Part shown: positions 36,473 through 45,654 of the stretch, piece by piece
How the letters are laid out: every line of letters starts with the position of its first letter
Position numbering within the stretch: the stretch's first letter is position 1
Assembly (NCBI RefSeq): GCF_023283765.1
Contig: NZ_JAKILG010000006.1
Coordinates: forward strand, 62,001 to 126,000
Reading direction: 5' to 3'
DNA from: Shewanella profunda
GTDB lineage: Bacteria; Pseudomonadota; Gammaproteobacteria; Enterobacterales; Shewanellaceae
Length of the DNA stretch: 64,000 nt
Translations under genes and position numbers: made by a program
The notes under the pieces: generated by a model
Told to the model about the DNA's origin: nothing
Databases searched by the model: none
The model's input: the letters and a program-made list of their open reading frames with translations, nothing else

Positions 36473-39400
36473 TTAAGAGCCTTTCTCTGCAGCAGCGAGG
36501 ATATCTATCTGACTGACAACTTTTTCGGCGGCTTTTTTGCCGGCAAGAAAGGCATGGTCAGAATTGTAGTATTCCCACTCGCTGTAACGACCCGCCAGAG
36601 TGATATCTTGCTGTTCCATCCATGCTTTAATCACAGCGATATTTTTAGCGCGTGAGTGGTCATAAATCACATAGGCGTAAGGCATATCCACCAGATTCGC
36701 GGTAATCACTTTATCTTCAGCAGTCATCAGTCCCACTTTGATGCAGTCTTCGATACAGCGAGCTATGAGTTCGTCACCATCTACGGGTAATGGTTTCCAC
36801 GGCGAGTAAGATATTTCACAGGTAAAGCCAAAACCACCGGGAGCATTACATTCAGGACTGGCATTTCCCTGCAAGAAGATGCGATGGAAAATAGTGTCTT
36901 CCGGGTAATAGATCCAGTGTTTATCCGTCACCTTTTCACGATTAATACCTATGTTGACGCAGCGGACAGAAATATGACGTAATCCATGTGCGGCATCCTG
37001 AATTTCCTTTGGAGCTTCACGGCCCATCAGGCGAACTAATTCAGGCAGTGGCATGGTGCTGATTAAATTGTCATAGTGGAATCGACGACCGTCAGCAAGC
37101 ACTGCTAGGTGTTTACTTGGCAATAACTGAATAACGTCAGCATTGAGTTCGATTTTACCTTTGATGTGCGGAAGGAAGCCAGAAACCAGCGCCTGAAATC
37201 CGCCGTTGATCGGATAGCCAAAGCGTGCATTAGGGCCCATTGATTTAGCCACAGGTTGCAGAGCACCATCGATGATCTCTCCCAGATCAGGTAAAGGTAC
37301 ACGGCCACCCAGCCAAGAGGTTTCCATCTCAGTTAAAGGAATGGTCCATAATTTCTTGTTGTAGGGTATCGCAAAATGTTTGGCGATCCCTGCGCCCCAG
37401 ACTCCGTAAATAAACTCTTCAAAATTTGGTTCGGCGCATTTAGTCGATATGGTGCTGGCATTTGCACTGACGCTAGTGCCATCCGCACAACAATCTTCCA
37501 CCTTGGAGGTTGTTGCTGAAGCTGAGATGATATCTTGGCTAGCAGCAGACTCGTTGCGGGGTGCAGGCTTGTAGCGCGCATCAACGGCGCCAACAATACA
37601 TTCCTTAATTATCTCTGGTGGTAAACCAAATAACGCGCCCTGAAACGGATAGCGCGTATGAATATTTTTGCTGAAAACCCAGGCTTCCCGATTTTGCCAG
37701 TGTTGGTTATCGCCTAATAAAATATCGTAAAGTTTTAATACATAGGGGTCATTCGAAAACATAATATGGCCAGCATAATCAAAGGTGAACCCATGGTCTT
37801 TGATTGATCTGCACCATCCACCCACTGTCGAATTGCGTTCCAGTAGCAGAGTATCTGCACCTAAATGGTAGGCCGCACTTAAGCCTGTCGGCCCTGCACC
37901 AAGAATGGCACAGCTCACCGACTGCATGGCGACTTGAGGACGAAGTGGGTTGATATTCAGAGGTATCTGGGTGCGGGCAAAGTCGTTTTCGTGTATCGGC
38001 TCTGGTGATGGTGAGCGGCTTGTTTTGTCCGTCTTTGCTAATGAATCAATTAATTGAAACATAGCATCGGCCGTATGTTCCCACGAGGTGGTTGCGACTA
38101 TGGCGCGCATTTTCTCTGCCATTAATTTTTTCTGTGATTCAGATGCGGATAATGCGGCTTCACATGCGGCGATAAACTGTGGAATGTCATAGCCTATCGC
38201 AACAATTTCACCATAGGGCGTGACCACATCGTTGATGGCGGTACTGACAATAGGCAATTGGGCAGCCATGTATTCCAAGACTTTTGTTGGGCTAATAAAG
38301 CGCGTTGATTCGTTGAGCGCGAATGGAAGTAAGCATACATCCCATTGTGCAAGAAACTGGGGTAATGCCTGATAAGGTTGTTGCCCCAAATAGTGGATAT
38401 TCGAACGTCTTGGCAAGGTATCCGGATTAATTTTAACCACAGGGCCTACCACTATAATTTGCCACTCCGAGTGTGTGTCTGCGAGTGCTGCAAGTAAATT
38501 CAGGTCTAGGCGCTCATCGATCACACCATAAAATCCCAGCCGTGGACCATTTATAGTCGCCTGCAGTGGGTGGTTGTTATTGCGATCCAGAGCCTGCTCA
38601 AAATGAACTGCATCTACGCTGCTTGGGAAGCAATGTACATTTGGATGTAAATTGCGTTTTGCCTGATACAAACTGGGGCCGCCGGTAAATACAATATCTG
38701 CAATATTCAACAAGGCTTTCTCACGTTGTAACAGTTGTTTTGGTGCATTTTGAAATGCCGACAATTCGTCCATGCAATCATAAACAATCATCTGTGCATG
38801 TAACTGCTTCAGCAAAGGCAATGCCATAGGCGTGTAAAACCAGACGATAGGATTGTCACCGTCGCGGACCAATGCTGCTATCAATGGTTCAAGTTCAGCC
38901 AACTGGTCATCGTGGAACCCCGTCGCATGAATAGGCGTATGGGGTTGGTACACTGTGATATTAGGCGCTGGTGTATAGGTTTTAAGGAAACTTTTTCCTT
39001 CGTGATAAAAGGGTTCTTCCACCACAATAATTTCAAAATGTTGTGCCAGTTGACACAATAGCTGCTGGGGTCTTTGATAGACGAAATCCCAGCGCAGATG
39101 ACAAAATACAATAATGGTTGGCATATAGACTCCTGATGCGATTTGGGCTGAGGTATTTATTTGAAAGTTTTCAATGGATCGTTGTGCTTGCCTAAGGCCT
39201 TCGGCATATGAGGCTGGCAAAATTCGCTGCATGTTTTGTGAGGCATCTTCGATATCCCATAGCCCGCTCTGGTGCCAATGGTTCTCGTTCTCCCAATCGT
39301 GTCTGGTAATGACCGGGTATAGACAAACCCCGACACATTTCACGCCTTGTTCTAATGCAAGTAGTATTTCTGTCGCGACTTGTTTGATCCAGATCCCGCG

Positions 39401-40306
39401 ACCACTGCCGACATGGCTGGTTTCTGCCAGCAATATGGGGCGTTGATAGCGAAGGTGTAATTCCGCTAACATTTCGTGAAGTGGCCGGCGGCGTGGATTT
39501 CCTAAATGCCACGACAATGGGTTATAGGTACCGCATTCCCATTGATTATCGTGATAATAATTGGCGCCGATGATATCGAGATAACGTGGATGCCCACCTA
39601 ACTCCGGCTCACGTCGTCCGCATAACATGTCCCAGGAATCGTATTGAGCTGAGTTCCAATCGGTTGCCAATTGCCCCCACTCAGGGCGGTCCTGCTGTGG
39701 CACGACATGAATGATTGGATCACAGTGCATAAAGCGCGCATTCGGACTGACTTCCAAAATTGCATTACACCCCGCGATGGTGGCTCGCACCAACTGGCGT
39801 TTTGCTTCGGTATGTGCGCGCTCATCAAACATGTTTTTGCAGTGGAACAAGTGAACCGATAGCCCCCAACTGGTAAACGAAATTTCATTAAGCGGAGAAT
39901 AAATGGGCGCAGTATCTGAAAAAGGCGCTAAAAATTCGGCTGCTGCTCTGCAAAAACGTGCGAAACGTGTAATGAATTCGGCTGAATAAATATCGATATC
40001 TTCTGGCCAGCCGTAATGACAAAAAGTCCAACAAATTTGTATTCCCAGCTGCTGAGCTGCACGCGCCCGCGGTTCAATTGAAGAGAAGTCGAATTCATTG
40101 TTTATTTCGGTGAGGCGCCAGCCAATAGATTCTCTGACTGTGCGGATACCGAACTGTTGTAACAGCAAATAATCGTCAAAGACTTGAGTTAAATGCCCTG
40201 TAGACTGATTCATGGATAACGGTTTTTGCGCACGATTTATGTGGTCAGCCCCTTCATATCCTGCCTGCCAAAATGTGGCGAATGGTTCATCGGGAGAGTT
40301 GTTCAT
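36473..40306 (-). CDS. Three-domain carbohydrate protein: GH-like, glycosyltransferase-like and UGM/amine-oxidase-like
   Basis: A single 1,277-residue frame without signal peptide. Residues 1 to about 385 look like a clan-A (beta/alpha)8 glycoside hydrolase, with Asn140-Glu141 (PLNE) as acid/base candidate and Glu295 (LLAET) as nucleophile candidate. Residues about 395-755 look like a GT-B glycosyltransferase opening with FCHLRWDFVYQRPQQL and holding SPTKVLEYMAAQLPIV. Residues about 796-1277 look like an FAD enzyme related to UDP-galactopyranose mutase and amine oxidases: GAGPTGLSAAYHL with GxGxxG at 803-808, and YNKKLWTIP at 982-990. A 47-residue Ala/Ser/Thr-rich insert interrupts it at 914-960. 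It stands alone, with no polysaccharide genes near. Each part is inferred from motifs; the reaction is unknown. Confidence 0.7.
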   Translation of the reverse strand: MNNSPDEPFATFWQAGYEGADHINRAQKPLSMNQSTGHLTQVFDDYLLLQQFGIRTVRESIGWRLTEINNEFDFSSIEPRARAAQQLGIQICWTFCHYGWPEDIDIYSAEFITRFARFCRAAAEFLAPFSDTAPIYSPLNEISFTSWGLSVHLFHCKNMFDERAHTEAKRQLVRATIAGCNAILEVSPNARFMHCDPIIHVVPQQDRPEWGQLATDWNSAQYDSWDMLCGRREPELGGHPRYLDIIGANYYHDNQWECGTYNPLSWHLGNPRRRPLHEMLAELHLRYQRPILLAETSHVGSGRGIWIKQVATEILLALEQGVKCVGVCLYPVITRHDWENENHWHQSGLWDIEDASQNMQRILPASYAEGLRQAQRSIENFQINTSAQIASGVYMPTIIVFCHLRWDFVYQRPQQLLCQLAQHFEIIVVEEPFYHEGKSFLKTYTPAPNITVYQPHTPIHATGFHDDQLAELEPLIAALVRDGDNPIVWFYTPMALPLLKQLHAQMIVYDCMDELSAFQNAPKQLLQREKALLNIADIVFTGGPSLYQAKRNLHPNVHCFPSSVDAVHFEQALDRNNNHPLQATINGPRLGFYGVIDERLDLNLLAALADTHSEWQIIVVGPVVKINPDTLPRRSNIHYLGQQPYQALPQFLAQWDVCLLPFALNESTRFISPTKVLEYMAAQLPIVSTAINDVVTPYGEIVAIGYDIPQFIAACEAALSASESQKKLMAEKMRAIVATTSWEHTADAMFQLIDSLAKTDKTSRSPSPEPIHENDFARTQIPLNINPLRPQVAMQSVSCAILGAGPTGLSAAYHLGADTLLLERNSTVGGWCRSIKDHGFTFDYAGHIMFSNDPYVLKLYDILLGDNQHWQNREAWVFSKNIHTRYPFQGALFGLPPEIIKECIVGAVDARYKPAPRNESAASQDIISASATTSKVEDCCADGTSVSANASTISTKCAEPNFEEFIYGVWGAGIAKHFAIPYNKKLWTIPLTEMETSWLGGRVPLPDLGEIIDGALQPVAKSMGPNARFGYPINGGFQALVSGFLPHIKGKIELNADVIQLLPSKHLAVLADGRRFHYDNLISTMPLPELVRLMGREAPKEIQDAAHGLRHISVRCVNIGINREKVTDKHWIYYPEDTIFHRIFLQGNASPECNAPGGFGFTCEISYSPWKPLPVDGDELIARCIEDCIKVGLMTAEDKVITANLVDMPYAYVIYDHSRAKNIAVIKAWMEQQDITLAGRYSEWEYYNSDHAFLAGKKAAEKVVSQIDILAAAEKGS

Positions 40307-40857
40307 CGAACCAGGGCTGACAGGATAGTTTTATTGCCAGAGAACATCAGTATCTGTGTTGGCGTCCTGCTCATAAAAAATCCCTCTTTAGTTCACTCTG
40401 AGACTTTGCATCGTTCCTGAATTGATGCTGTGGTCGCGCCTGTCATGAATTCCGAACGCTTTAATAAATTCCGATGACAAGAGTCACAATAGAGAGAACT
40501 GCAGATCAACTCTGTACGTTATCGAACCCTAGATTATTAATTCAGTGGTTATGATCCGGATGATTTTTCTAGAGAGCGATGAAACACACATATATTCTGC
40601 GTTATGAGAAATTGCTAACCATTTGTAATATTGAGAATTTATTGCGGTGTTCAGGAAGTTAACGGGTGATTACTGCGGATAGGTGAACAAGATTGAGAAG
40701 CCTTGGCATGTCTTACATTAAGCGATGATCCGTGATCATCAATGCCTAAGCTGGTGTGTAAACTGTTGCAGTGGGTGAAGTATTTCATGAACAACGCCTC
40801 ACCATTTGCAGATGGCCATGGATTGAGGAGAGTGGGGCACAATTAGGAATCGTTATT
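40307..40857 (+). other. 551-base region without a gene, upstream of the fusion gene
   Basis: No coding frame here has a good start or family look; the 63-codon minus frame at 40651-40842 is not convincing. The region must hold the promoter of the minus-strand fusion gene. It is AT-richer than the genes around it. No clear promoter or operator was found. Confidence 0.4.
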
Positions 40858-41139
40858 TAGGGCGCGTTGACGTTTCGAGATTAAATTTTGTTCGCTCTGG
40901 CAAGCTCGTGATCGCGAAACGAGGAGTGAAGTGGTGTTATTCAATTCAAATGACGAGCGGCTCGTATGAAAGAAAGTAAGAGCAAGAGCTTGCCAGACGA
41001 ACCCTTTGGGCAGCGTTTGGCTGGCGTTTCTGCTGCGTTAGCGTCCATTTATGTAGAATAACTACACGGCACGGACTTTGCCTTGCATAAAAGCCAGCCA
41101 AATCGCTGCAAAAATAACCCTGAAAGTCAACACGCTCTA
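40858..41139. mobile_element. MITE-like element, about 278 bp, flanked by TA
   Basis: The ends are imperfect terminal inverted repeats: GGGCGCGTTGACGTT from 40860 and GAGCGTGTTGACTTT read inward from 41137, matching at 12 of 15 positions, with TA on both outer sides (40858-40859 and 41138-41139), as for mariner/IS630-type target duplication. Inside are two further near-perfect inverted pairs: 40890-40907 with 40986-41002, and 41010-41029 with 41089-41109. It has no coding frame, so any movement would need a transposase from elsewhere. The right end forms part of the stop codon of the diguanylate cyclase gene. Confidence 0.7.
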
Positions 41140-42105
41140 GTCATTTTGAGGCTTGTGAAGCACACTACAGTTGCGACCTTTTTGCTTTGCTTCGTATAAG
41201 GCCTTGTCGGAACAGGAAATCCAACCTGAGCTACTACTGATATGCCTACCTATTTCGCACACACCTAAACTCACTGTTACTTTGATTTTCAGGCTTTCAT
41301 ACACTATGGTCGACTCAGCGATTTTTTCCCGTAGACGTTCCGTAAAATGTATGGCATCTACACCGCTCGTTTTGGGCATGACGACAGCAAACTCTTCCCC
41401 CCCATAACGCCCTGCACAATCCGTTTCCCGCAAAGATTGGCTGAGAATGTGGGCTATATGCTGGATCACTTTATCCCCAGCGACATGGCCATAGTTATCG
41501 TTAATTTTTTTAAAGTTATCAATATCTATCATCACTAGGCTGGCGATATCTGCATAGCGGGCATATAAGTCGAATTCATGCTCTAGGCATTGTTGCCAAT
41601 GACGGCGATTGTGTAGCTGGGTTAGGCCATCGGTTTGGCTTAGGCGTTCGAGTTGTTCGTTAGCGGCCTTGAGCTGTAGCTTGTTGACGGCAATATCAGT
41701 GACATCATACACAATCACGCTGATATGGGTGATTTTGCCTGTTAAGGAGGACAGAGGTAGCAGTGTCACGTTTTGGAACATAAAGTCAGCACGGCCAGTG
41801 ATTGGGCGATAGTTTTTAAATTGGAACACGTAGGGGCGCTGTTCCCAACTGATAAATGCTCGGTTTTTGAGCATAAAAACCGATTCCATTTTTTGCTTTA
41901 ACCAAGTCGCGGGCAGATCAGGGAAACGGGTAAATAAGTTTTGGCCTTTGATCGAATTTGGGGAAACACCACTGTGATTCTCCATAAAACCATTCCAAAG
42001 TTGGATATTGTAATCGCGATCTAACACCACCAAGCCCACCTCAATGGTCTGCACCATATCAATGAGCCAGTGTAGTTCGTTCATTTCACTTTGGTCGTTT
42101 GACAT
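41137..42105 (-). CDS. PAS-GGDEF diguanylate cyclase
   Basis: A 322-residue cytoplasmic enzyme: PAS domain (about 10-130), a short coiled linker, then GGDEF domain (about 155-315) with an intact active site GGEEF in GRYGGEEFAVVMP. It should make c-di-GMP from GTP. No RxxD inhibitory site is obvious in front of GGEEF. It lies 18 bases downstream of a REC-CheC-like response regulator, probably one transcript, which suggests the regulator or its stimulus controls the cyclase. Its TAG stop lies in the boundary of a MITE-like element. Confidence 0.9.
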   Translation of the reverse strand: MSNDQSEMNELHWLIDMVQTIEVGLVVLDRDYNIQLWNGFMENHSGVSPNSIKGQNLFTRFPDLPATWLKQKMESVFMLKNRAFISWEQRPYVFQFKNYRPITGRADFMFQNVTLLPLSSLTGKITHISVIVYDVTDIAVNKLQLKAANEQLERLSQTDGLTQLHNRRHWQQCLEHEFDLYARYADIASLVMIDIDNFKKINDNYGHVAGDKVIQHIAHILSQSLRETDCAGRYGGEEFAVVMPKTSGVDAIHFTERLREKIAESTIVYESLKIKVTVSLGVCEIGRHISSSSGWISCSDKALYEAKQKGRNCSVLHKPQND

Positions 42106-42123
42106 AAGGTTAAATCCAACTGG

Positions 42124-43119
42124 TTAATCGAGTAAATAGCCAAGTTTATAGCTGAGTGTGGGGATCGAGTCTTCAGTGAATAGCAATAGCAAATCGCATT
42201 GAATATCATGATTTTCAATACGATAGTTTATTTCCATCGCTAAAGTTCGGTGCCATTTTTCCGAGTTATCATGGATAAGATCATTGACTGTGCAGTGGCG
42301 TCCAAGCACAACTGGATGCGCTTGGCTGAATTTCATATCAAGTTGTTCAGAAATCCCATTAAGAAAGGCACCAATCAAGACGTTACCCGTATCGATAAGT
42401 ACCTCAATTTCTGTGTTTTTATCTTCAGGATCCGCTAATCCCATCAGTTTTGCCATGTCGTGGAAACTGGAGTCATGGAATAGCAGTAGGGCTTCACCGG
42501 CAATGCCCGCACCGATAAATCCTTGGCAGAGAGCCGAAACCGTTGAACTTTCCTCTGTCGCTTTGAGTGCCATAGTGAGTTCACTCACCTCAAGCACGTT
42601 CACATTTGGGATTGGCAGTAACACAAATACATCGAGTAACTGGGCAAGTAGATCGGCCGCACGACCCATGGCAACGTTGGCTATTTCTTGGCAAGCGTCG
42701 CGCATATCCACCTTGATCATGGGGGTCTCATCGGCGAGATCTTTCTGTGTCAGTGTAAGAATGCCGTATTCCTGCAAGATATTGCTAATAGCATCGGCGC
42801 TAACTGGTTTTTGGATAAAATCTAATGCACCTAAAGCTTTTACGCGTTCATGCGCTTTGATTTGAATATCGCCAGAAACCACAATAATGAGCGCTGGTAG
42901 ATCGTTTTGTTGCACCGTTTGCAGTACTTCATAGCCATCCATGACGGGCATATTGAGGTCGAGAAATACCACTTCCCCTTTACCAGCGCGAATGGCGTCT
43001 AATCCTTCGGCCCCGTTGGTGGCGTAAGTAATCTCCACATCCCACTCTTTTGGTAGGGTGCGAGCCATTTGTTTGCGCGCCATAGCGGAGTCGTCACAGA
43101 TGAGTACAGATATTGTCAT
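42124..43119 (-). CDS. Response regulator with CheC/CheX-like output domain
   Basis: A 331-residue two-domain protein. Residues 1-122 are a receiver with Asp9-Asp10, phosphoacceptor Asp54 (FLDLNMP) and the KP pair near 104-105. Residues about 140-331 resemble a CheC/CheX/FliY phosphatase domain, with the repeated motif E-I-A-N-V-A-M-G near 148-155 and a second, D-T-G-N-V-L-I-G near 237-244; the second has Asp where Glu is usual. CheC-type domains remove phosphate from CheY-like proteins. It forms a pair with the diguanylate cyclase after it. Confidence 0.85.
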   Translation of the reverse strand: MTISVLICDDSAMARKQMARTLPKEWDVEITYATNGAEGLDAIRAGKGEVVFLDLNMPVMDGYEVLQTVQQNDLPALIIVVSGDIQIKAHERVKALGALDFIQKPVSADAISNILQEYGILTLTQKDLADETPMIKVDMRDACQEIANVAMGRAADLLAQLLDVFVLLPIPNVNVLEVSELTMALKATEESSTVSALCQGFIGAGIAGEALLLFHDSSFHDMAKLMGLADPEDKNTEIEVLIDTGNVLIGAFLNGISEQLDMKFSQAHPVVLGRHCTVNDLIHDNSEKWHRTLAMEINYRIENHDIQCDLLLLFTEDSIPTLSYKLGYLLD

Positions 43120-43720
43120 GCTGACTGGTGATCCTTATTTGCCCATTTATTGAAGATAACACTTATTTTTCAGGTTCGACTTATGAATTGCGATCTTCGG
43201 GCAAATCTGATTTATATTTTTTATTTGTAACCTACAGATTTCATTGATTAATATCATTGATAGCCAGTTGTGGAACCCTTGACTAAAATTTTATGTATTA
43301 CTGAATAAAATCTTGTTTATCAGCGGCAAAACCTTTAGTTCACACTGTCGATACTAGTGTATTTATTGGCTATAAGGTGTTGGATTGTTGCCCTATTAGC
43401 GTTTTATAACAGTGGGCAGCATTCATATCATTTGGACCGCTGATACCTTGTATGCAGGGATTCCTTACCCTACTCTTGCTGAGTGTCAGTACAGTCCACC
43501 CTAGGCACTGATTTTTAGTGCAAATAGCATAGGTTGCTGAAAGATATAGTAGGTTGCCATTGAGTTTAATCGCCACAGCCTAACATAAACTTCCACCAAA
43601 ACTTAATAAGCCTGACAATATTTTGACTAAGGTCAAAATCAAGGCTTATGTTATATCTTTTAGCGGATTAAACCAAATGTGTTAACATTTATTCTGGACT
43701 GACCAGTAACGGAATATTTC
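43120..43720 (+). other. 601-base divergent intergenic region
   Basis: Between the minus-strand response regulator and the plus-strand crotonase. No real gene is seen; a 68-codon minus frame (43370-43576) has no family look and no ribosome site. It carries the perfect TTTTGAC/GTCAAAA palindrome at 43621-43638 and presumably both promoters. Confidence 0.5.
43621..43638. promoter_or_regulatory. FNR-like palindrome upstream of the crotonase gene
   Basis: TTTTGAC-TAAG-GTCAAAA is a perfect 7-bp inverted repeat with a 4-base spacer. The core TTGAC-N4-GTCAA has the form of CRP/FNR-family sites (FNR consensus TTGAT-N4-ATCAA) with C/G at the fifth position, as for the DNR/NnrR/HcpR branch. It lies about 83 bases before the ATG at 43721. 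Confidence 0.45.
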
Positions 43721-44527
43721 ATGAGTACCCAGTGTGTGAAAGTCACTATCGACGATGGTATCGCTTATGTGCAGCTTAATCGTCCTGAAAAAATGAATGC
43801 GATTAACTATTTAATGTTTAGCGAATTAGATAGAACAATTAAAAAAATTCAGAAAAATCGAGCCGTTCGAGTGGTTATTCTTTCGGGGGCGGGGGGACAT
43901 TTTAGTTCTGGGCTCGATGTTAAAAGTGTTATGTCCGCACCTATGCAAGCGGTGAAATTGCTCTTTAAATGGTTACCCGGAAATGCCAATCTCGCCCAAC
44001 GCGTTTCCCTTGGCTGGCAGCGATTACCTGTCCCTGTTATTGCCGTGCTTGATGGATGTTGCTTTGGTGGCGGTATGCAGATTGCGCTCGGCGCAGATTT
44101 CCGCATCGCTAGCCATGACAGCCAGTTATCGGTTATGGAAGCTAAGTGGGGGCTAGTACCCGATATGGCGGGATTAGTCTCACTTAGGCAAATTATGCCT
44201 AAAGATCAAGCCATGCTATTGAGTTTGACGGCTAAAGTTCTTTCGGGAGAAGAGGCACTTGCTCTTGGATTAGTCACTCAGTTAACCGAGCAGCCAATGG
44301 TTACGGCCGAACAATTAGCGAGGGAGTTAATGAAAACATCACCCGATGCGACTGCGGCGATTAAGCTCAGTATCAACGCGAGTTGGACTGCCTCAGTACG
44401 AAACCTATTAAGCCGTGAGTCATTGAGCCAAATTCGGCTCTTGTTAGGCAAAAATCGTACTATTGCAGCGGTACGGCAGCTTAAAGATCCTGAAAAACCT
44501 TATCGTGATAGACAATCGGGTTGGTAA
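43721..44527 (+). CDS. Enoyl-CoA hydratase/isomerase family protein (crotonase)
   Basis: A 268-residue crotonase-fold protein, with the oxyanion-hole motifs SSGLDVKSV (about 62-70) and CCFGGGMQIALGADFRIAS (about 112-130). Glu141 (MEAKWGLVPDM) is at a catalytic position used by many hydratases. Substrate is unknown; there are no fatty-acid genes beside it. It is monocistronic, with an FNR-like palindrome upstream. Confidence 0.88.
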   Translation: MSTQCVKVTIDDGIAYVQLNRPEKMNAINYLMFSELDRTIKKIQKNRAVRVVILSGAGGHFSSGLDVKSVMSAPMQAVKLLFKWLPGNANLAQRVSLGWQRLPVPVIAVLDGCCFGGGMQIALGADFRIASHDSQLSVMEAKWGLVPDMAGLVSLRQIMPKDQAMLLSLTAKVLSGEEALALGLVTQLTEQPMVTAEQLARELMKTSPDATAAIKLSINASWTASVRNLLSRESLSQIRLLLGKNRTIAAVRQLKDPEKPYRDRQSGW

Positions 44528-44601
44528 TGCTGGCTGATGTTGAGTGCACTCGTGGGGAGGATTGAATGCGTAGTGTTTATAATTTGCTTTAAACCTGCAC
44601 C

Positions 44602-45486
44602 TCAATATGCGCCGCTCATTCTGGCGGCGAATCCCTTAATGGCATTTAAACAATTTTGCCAAGCGCTTTCATTATCTAAGTTGAGCGCCAGCGTAGTTTG
44701 CCGATAGTTTGGTGTGCCTAAGCTCACGGCCAATATTTTGCGTTGTTCGGCGGTCTCTAGTGAGGCTGGATGACCATCCGGTGATTGAATATCTAAGATT
44801 GGCATCGTGAGTTTAGCCAGTTTTTCAGCTATTGCTTGATTATGTGTTTCATCCTCGCTGTAGGGATTGATTACGATCAATACATCTGGATCGGCAATCT
44901 TCTTTTGGCTTAGCAGACTAATCAATATTCCCGCACTTTGGTCGGCGGTGATTAACACTCGCTTGCCTGGATAATCTGTCCCCACATTATCGAGCTGTGA
45001 CATGCTTTTAATTAAAAAGTCTTCCTGCTCTTGCAGGTGTTTATTGCTGTCTTCAGGTTTAATTTTCTGGCTGGGTTTATTGGACGGTGTATTTAATTGC
45101 GCTGCCCCTGCTGTTGTGACTTCTTCTGCCGCGGTGGCAAAATTGGGCGCTGGCAATTCTTTTGGGGGCGTTAAACTTAGGCTTGCCCAACCTGCTGGAT
45201 TGATATTACGGCGGACAAATGCCATCAGGCCGGGGGAGTCAGCCGTGCCATTGGTGGCGGGTAAAATAATGGTTGCGCCGAGTTTCTTTTTCCCTTCCCA
45301 TGGGCGAACTAATAACTCATAGGGCTTATCATCTATGGTGATGTGTTTCACTTCTTTAGCGGGCAGATAGCTTTTAGTGGGTTTAACTACGGGAGTTTCA
45401 GCTGGCGTATTAGGCTCTGCGCTTAGGCAAGGTAAAGTCATCAGGCTTAGGACAAAACCCAAAAAAGCTAAAAAGATGTGTGCCAT
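44602..45486 (-). CDS. DUF3530-like exported protein
   Basis: A 294-residue protein with a signal peptide (MAHIFLAFLGFVLSLM, cut near LSAE). The remainder resembles the DUF3530 family with an alpha/beta-hydrolase-like layout; the residue order L-I-T-A-D-Q-S-A-G sits where a GxSxG nucleophile elbow would be, so catalysis is doubtful. The ATG at 45486 puts AGGTGG 11 bases upstream; a GTG at 45501 is possible. It lies downstream of rapA but after the rapA terminator. Confidence 0.7.
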   Translation of the reverse strand: MAHIFLAFLGFVLSLMTLPCLSAEPNTPAETPVVKPTKSYLPAKEVKHITIDDKPYELLVRPWEGKKKLGATIILPATNGTADSPGLMAFVRRNINPAGWASLSLTPPKELPAPNFATAAEEVTTAGAAQLNTPSNKPSQKIKPEDSNKHLQEQEDFLIKSMSQLDNVGTDYPGKRVLITADQSAGILISLLSQKKIADPDVLIVINPYSEDETHNQAIAEKLAKLTMPILDIQSPDGHPASLETAEQRKILAVSLGTPNYRQTTLALNLDNESAWQNCLNAIKGFAARMSGAY

Positions 45487-45588
45487 AGAATGGATAACCA
45501 CCTGTGTAGTCTTATAAATTCACTTAGCCTGAGTATAACCTGAACACTTATCTCTGGGCGACGTTTTAGATGATAGTCATCCTTTAAT

Positions 45589-45621
45589 AAAAAACGCCCA
45601 GAGCATGATTGCTCTAGGCGT
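45589..45621 (-). terminator. Rho-independent terminator of rapA
   Basis: Read on the minus strand, ACGCCTAGAGCA, loop ATCA, TGCTCTGGGCGT form a 12-bp stem with one G-T pair, followed by six T. It begins 34 bases after the rapA stop. Confidence 0.9.
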
Positions 45622-45654
45622 CGGTTTAAGAGTTTAGTCTATATGACAGTGTGG

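Noticed and set aside
40651-40842. 63-codon minus-strand frame in the region before the MITE-like element
   Set aside because: No ribosome site, no recognisable family, and a composition like the non-coding DNA around it.
43370-43576. 68-codon minus-strand frame between the response regulator and the crotonase
   Set aside because: No ribosome site or family likeness; it probably reflects chance openness in AT-rich DNA.
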